Assembly: GCF_000814475.1 (NCBI RefSeq) | Contig: NZ_JSVC01000016.1 | Location: 111,412 to 175,411 of the forward strand | Source of the DNA: Flavihumibacter solisilvae | GTDB taxonomy: Bacteria; Bacteroidota; Bacteroidia; Chitinophagales; Chitinophagaceae | Length of the DNA stretch: 64,000 nucleotides | Direction: 5' to 3' | In this document: in pieces, positions 61,871 through 64,000 of the stretch | Position numbering within the stretch: position 1 is the stretch's first letter | How the letters are laid out: the number at the start of each line of letters is the position of its first letter | Made by a program: the position numbers and the translations under genes | Notes under the pieces: generated by a model | The model's database searches: none | The model's input: the letters and a program-made list of their open reading frames with translations, nothing else | What the model was told of the DNA's origin: nothing

Positions 61871-61893
61871 AATTCAATCCGTTTGTGGTTTAA

Positions 61894-63756
61894 TCAATAT
61901 ACATCTTCCTGGTACCTGCCGGTCTTCACCAGTTGTTTTACATATTCCGTGGCTTCTTCCTGGCTGAGCCGGCCTTGTTCGCTGACAATATTAATAAGCG
62001 TTTGCTTAACATCCTTTGCCATTCTTTTGGCATCGCCGCACACATAAAAATGTGAACCGCCCTGGATCCATTCGTACAGTTCGGCTGCATGTTGCTGCAT
62101 CCTGTGCTGTACATAAAGCTTTTCCTTACCATCGCGGGAAAACGCGGTATTCATGCGAGTCAGGGCACCCTGTTTCAGAAAACGCTGCCATTCAGTCTGG
62201 TAGAGGAAATCTGTTGTGAAGTGCTGGTCGCCGAAGAACAGCCAGGTGTTACCCGAAGCGGAGGTTTCAGCCCGCTCTTCAACAAACGCCCTGAATGGGG
62301 CGATACCTGTACCCGGACCAACCATGATCACGCCGGTGTCGCCATTTTCCGGCAAGCGGAATGATTCATTTGTTTCGATGAAAACCGGAACCTGGGTACC
62401 GATCTCCAGGCGGTCGGAAATAAAGTTAGATGCCACCCCGCGGTGTTTACGGCGGTTTGTTTCATATTCCACGCGACTCACGGTGATGTGTACTTCATCG
62501 GGATGAGCCTGGAATGAACTTGAGATGGAATAAAGCCGCGGCTGCAACTGCAATACGATATTCGCCAGTTGGTCGGCGCTGATATTGGCCGGGAATTGCT
62601 GAAGTATATCCCATACATCACGACCATATACAAACGAAGAAAGGGATTGCTTGTCGTTGAGTATATTCTTCAACGCATGCGCATCAGCAGGATCATTGAT
62701 GTAAGGCAGGTAAGCTGTAAGGAATGAACCGCTAATTGTGGTTAACTCGGCCTTCTGCTTAAAGAAATCCGTGAGCGTATATGGGGTATCCTTAAAGACG
62801 ATGGTTGCGGCGGCATCCCATTTTTTAAATCGGATCAGGCCTTCAACAAAAGAAGCTTCGTTTTCCACCCAGAGGCCTACTGTATCACCTGGCTGGTAGC
62901 TCAGTCCGCTTTCTTCCAGTGAAAGTTCAAGATGGTAGGTTTCCTTGGCGGAGCCCCTGCCATTGAGTTTGATCTTTTCCAGCACGGTCGCCTTGAAGGG
63001 ATTTTTGCGGGTGTATTGAACTGCAGGTTTGGCAGCAGGAATGGTTCCGTTAACAGACGGATGGCCATTGGAAGCTGCTTTATCCGTTGATGTGCCAAAT
63101 GTTTCCTGGAGTTTGGAAAGAACTGCATCTGTCCATACTTCCGCGGTTTCTTCAAAGTCAACATCCGCTTCCACCCTGTCGAGCAAACGTGTCGCCTGCA
63201 GTGTACCCAGGCGGCTATCGAAGTCGCGCCCGGTCTGGCAATAACTCGCATAGCTTTTATCGCCGAGTGCGAGCACTGCGAAACGGGTATCTTTCAGTTG
63301 CGGTGCCTTACGGTTATTGATAAAAGCATGCAGGTCTTCGGCAGCAGGCGGAGGATCTCCTTCACCATGTGTACTAACGATAACAAGAAGCCATTTTTCA
63401 TCCTTCAGGCGGGCACCCTGGTACTGGTTCATGTCCTGCAGCACTGCAGTAAACCCGCGTGCGATCAGTTTGTCGTGAAGGTTTTTGGCTACTTTTTTAC
63501 TGTTGCCGCTTTTGGAACCAAACAGGACGGTAATGGAATCCTGCGATGACAGAGGTTCGGTGGTAAGTGATTCATGGGTAACCGGGATGCGGTTAATCAA
63601 CTGTAACAGCTGTTGGTTGCTGTGCTGGAGGCCGGTAAGATAGCCTGCCAGCCATTGCAGCTGCTGGGTGGAAAATTTTTGGATCAATTCCTGCACCTGT
63701 TCCTGTTCCTTCTTTGAAAACAGGCCGGCAGGCAGGGCTAAACTCGCCATACTCAT
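61894..63756 (-). CDS. cysJ: Sulfite reductase flavoprotein, alpha subunit
   Basis: 620 residues from the ATG at 63756 (a second ATG lies two codons later). CysJ passes electrons from NADPH through FAD and FMN to CysI. A flavodoxin domain opens with TVLFGSKSGNSKKVAKNL and has STHGEGDPPP; the FAD domain shows RLYSISSSFQAHPDEVH, and the NADPH domain GPGTGIAPFRAFVEER. The frame continues upstream to 63858 without family similarity, so I use the shorter start. First gene of the cluster. Confidence 0.94.
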   Translation of the reverse strand: MSMASLALPAGLFSKKEQEQVQELIQKFSTQQLQWLAGYLTGLQHSNQQLLQLINRIPVTHESLTTEPLSSQDSITVLFGSKSGNSKKVAKNLHDKLIARGFTAVLQDMNQYQGARLKDEKWLLVIVSTHGEGDPPPAAEDLHAFINNRKAPQLKDTRFAVLALGDKSYASYCQTGRDFDSRLGTLQATRLLDRVEADVDFEETAEVWTDAVLSKLQETFGTSTDKAASNGHPSVNGTIPAAKPAVQYTRKNPFKATVLEKIKLNGRGSAKETYHLELSLEESGLSYQPGDTVGLWVENEASFVEGLIRFKKWDAAATIVFKDTPYTLTDFFKQKAELTTISGSFLTAYLPYINDPADAHALKNILNDKQSLSSFVYGRDVWDILQQFPANISADQLANIVLQLQPRLYSISSSFQAHPDEVHITVSRVEYETNRRKHRGVASNFISDRLEIGTQVPVFIETNESFRLPENGDTGVIMVGPGTGIAPFRAFVEERAETSASGNTWLFFGDQHFTTDFLYQTEWQRFLKQGALTRMNTAFSRDGKEKLYVQHRMQQHAAELYEWIQGGSHFYVCGDAKRMAKDVKQTLINIVSEQGRLSQEEATEYVKQLVKTGRYQEDVY

Positions 63757-63878
63757 TACAGTGGTTTTATAAAAATGCCCTTCAATCGGAAGGGCGCTTA
63801 CTAAAATTCGTTGGTCTACAGTGAAACGCCACCCGTTATACGCGCTTTGCAACAACAACTAAAACGTATGGTGGACCG

Positions 63879-63912
63879 TCTCATAAGACAAATTTAATAA
63901 TATATCTCATAA
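63879..63912 (-). promoter_or_regulatory. Promoter and possible operator of the cys cluster
   Basis: A TAAATTTG -7 box (minus strand, 63896-63889) lies between two direct copies of TTATGAGA (63912-63905 and 63886-63879), 26 nt apart. The cysJ start is about 130 nt downstream. The flanking repeats may bind a regulator. Confidence 0.45.
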
Positions 63913-64000
63913 CTCCTATAATATTACTAGGAATTTTTAGCAGCGTAAACAAGTAGCTGAAAATCAATCAAAATACTATTAAATATTAGATTAAAGTGAC
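63913..64000. other. Window end, no gene seen
   Basis: AT-rich DNA upstream of cysJ with no open frame I can support. Any divergent gene would begin beyond the window. Confidence 0.4.

Noticed and set aside
63757..63858. Longer cysJ start (TTG at 63858)
   Set aside because: The additional 34 residues do not match the family N-terminus; two ATGs follow at 63756 and 63750.
1..64000. tRNA, rRNA, tmRNA or known riboswitch genes
   Set aside because: No T-loop/anticodon-arm pattern or conserved riboswitch core was recognised by eye on either strand; a covariance-model scan (tRNAscan-SE, Rfam) would settle it.

Overview
The window looks like chromosomal DNA from a free-living member of the Bacteroidota, most likely the Chitinophagaceae or a close relative. 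The reasons are: many start codons sit behind the Bacteroidota-type -7 element TAnnTTTG; clear Shine-Dalgarno sequences are rare; GTG and TTG starts are common; DNA topoisomerase IV is encoded as parE-DUF1835-VOC-parC; there is an EF-G paralogue with degenerate GTPase motifs, as in Bacteroides EF-G2; and the RHS proteins carry the YYPFGL...[12 protein letters not shown] core common in this phylum. This is an inference; there is no 16S gene in the window.

Layout. 1-9.9 kb: core metabolism and housekeeping (pyruvate dehydrogenase E1 beta, an S41 protease lipoprotein, thiolase, the EF-G-like factor, a MacB-type permease, tsaD). 10-21.7 kb: a TrmN6-like methyltransferase, smc, a LamG lipoprotein, threonine aldolase, pgi, accD, smpB. 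21.7-27.4 kb: topoisomerase IV operon. 27.5-31.5 kb: two small acidic paralogues, a YkgJ protein, a rhodanese-thioredoxin fusion and dnaG. 31.5-37.4 kb: rpsO, pnp, prmA, plsY and an M48 protease, all on the minus strand. 37.5-41.4 kb: an oxidoreductase and two glycosyltransferases facing ftsE.

41.4-48.8 kb is the accessory part. It holds an IS256-family transposase remnant, a frameshifted RelE/ParE-type toxin gene, and then a minus-strand polymorphic-toxin array: a 5'-truncated RHS protein with a putative cysteine-hydrolase-like tip, a lipoprotein (probable immunity protein), a second displaced RHS core-plus-tip module, and a small membrane protein (probable second immunity protein). A 47-bp identical direct repeat links the two cores. 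Upstream lies a small unknown gene, a large structured hairpin, a 34-bp-arm inverted repeat carrying CATGTAT repeats spaced 11 nt apart, and a gene for a LytTR-only regulator.

48.8-63.8 kb is one minus-strand assimilatory sulfate reduction cluster: cysJ-cysI-hemA-cobA-cysE-cysK-cysH-cysD-TonB receptor-(siroheme dehydrogenase/TauE fusion)-cysN. Sulfate is activated by CysDN, reduced by an APS-type CysH and by CysJI, and fixed into cysteine by CysE/CysK. hemA, cobA and the fusion protein can supply siroheme, the CysI cofactor. No tRNA, rRNA or CRISPR array was found.
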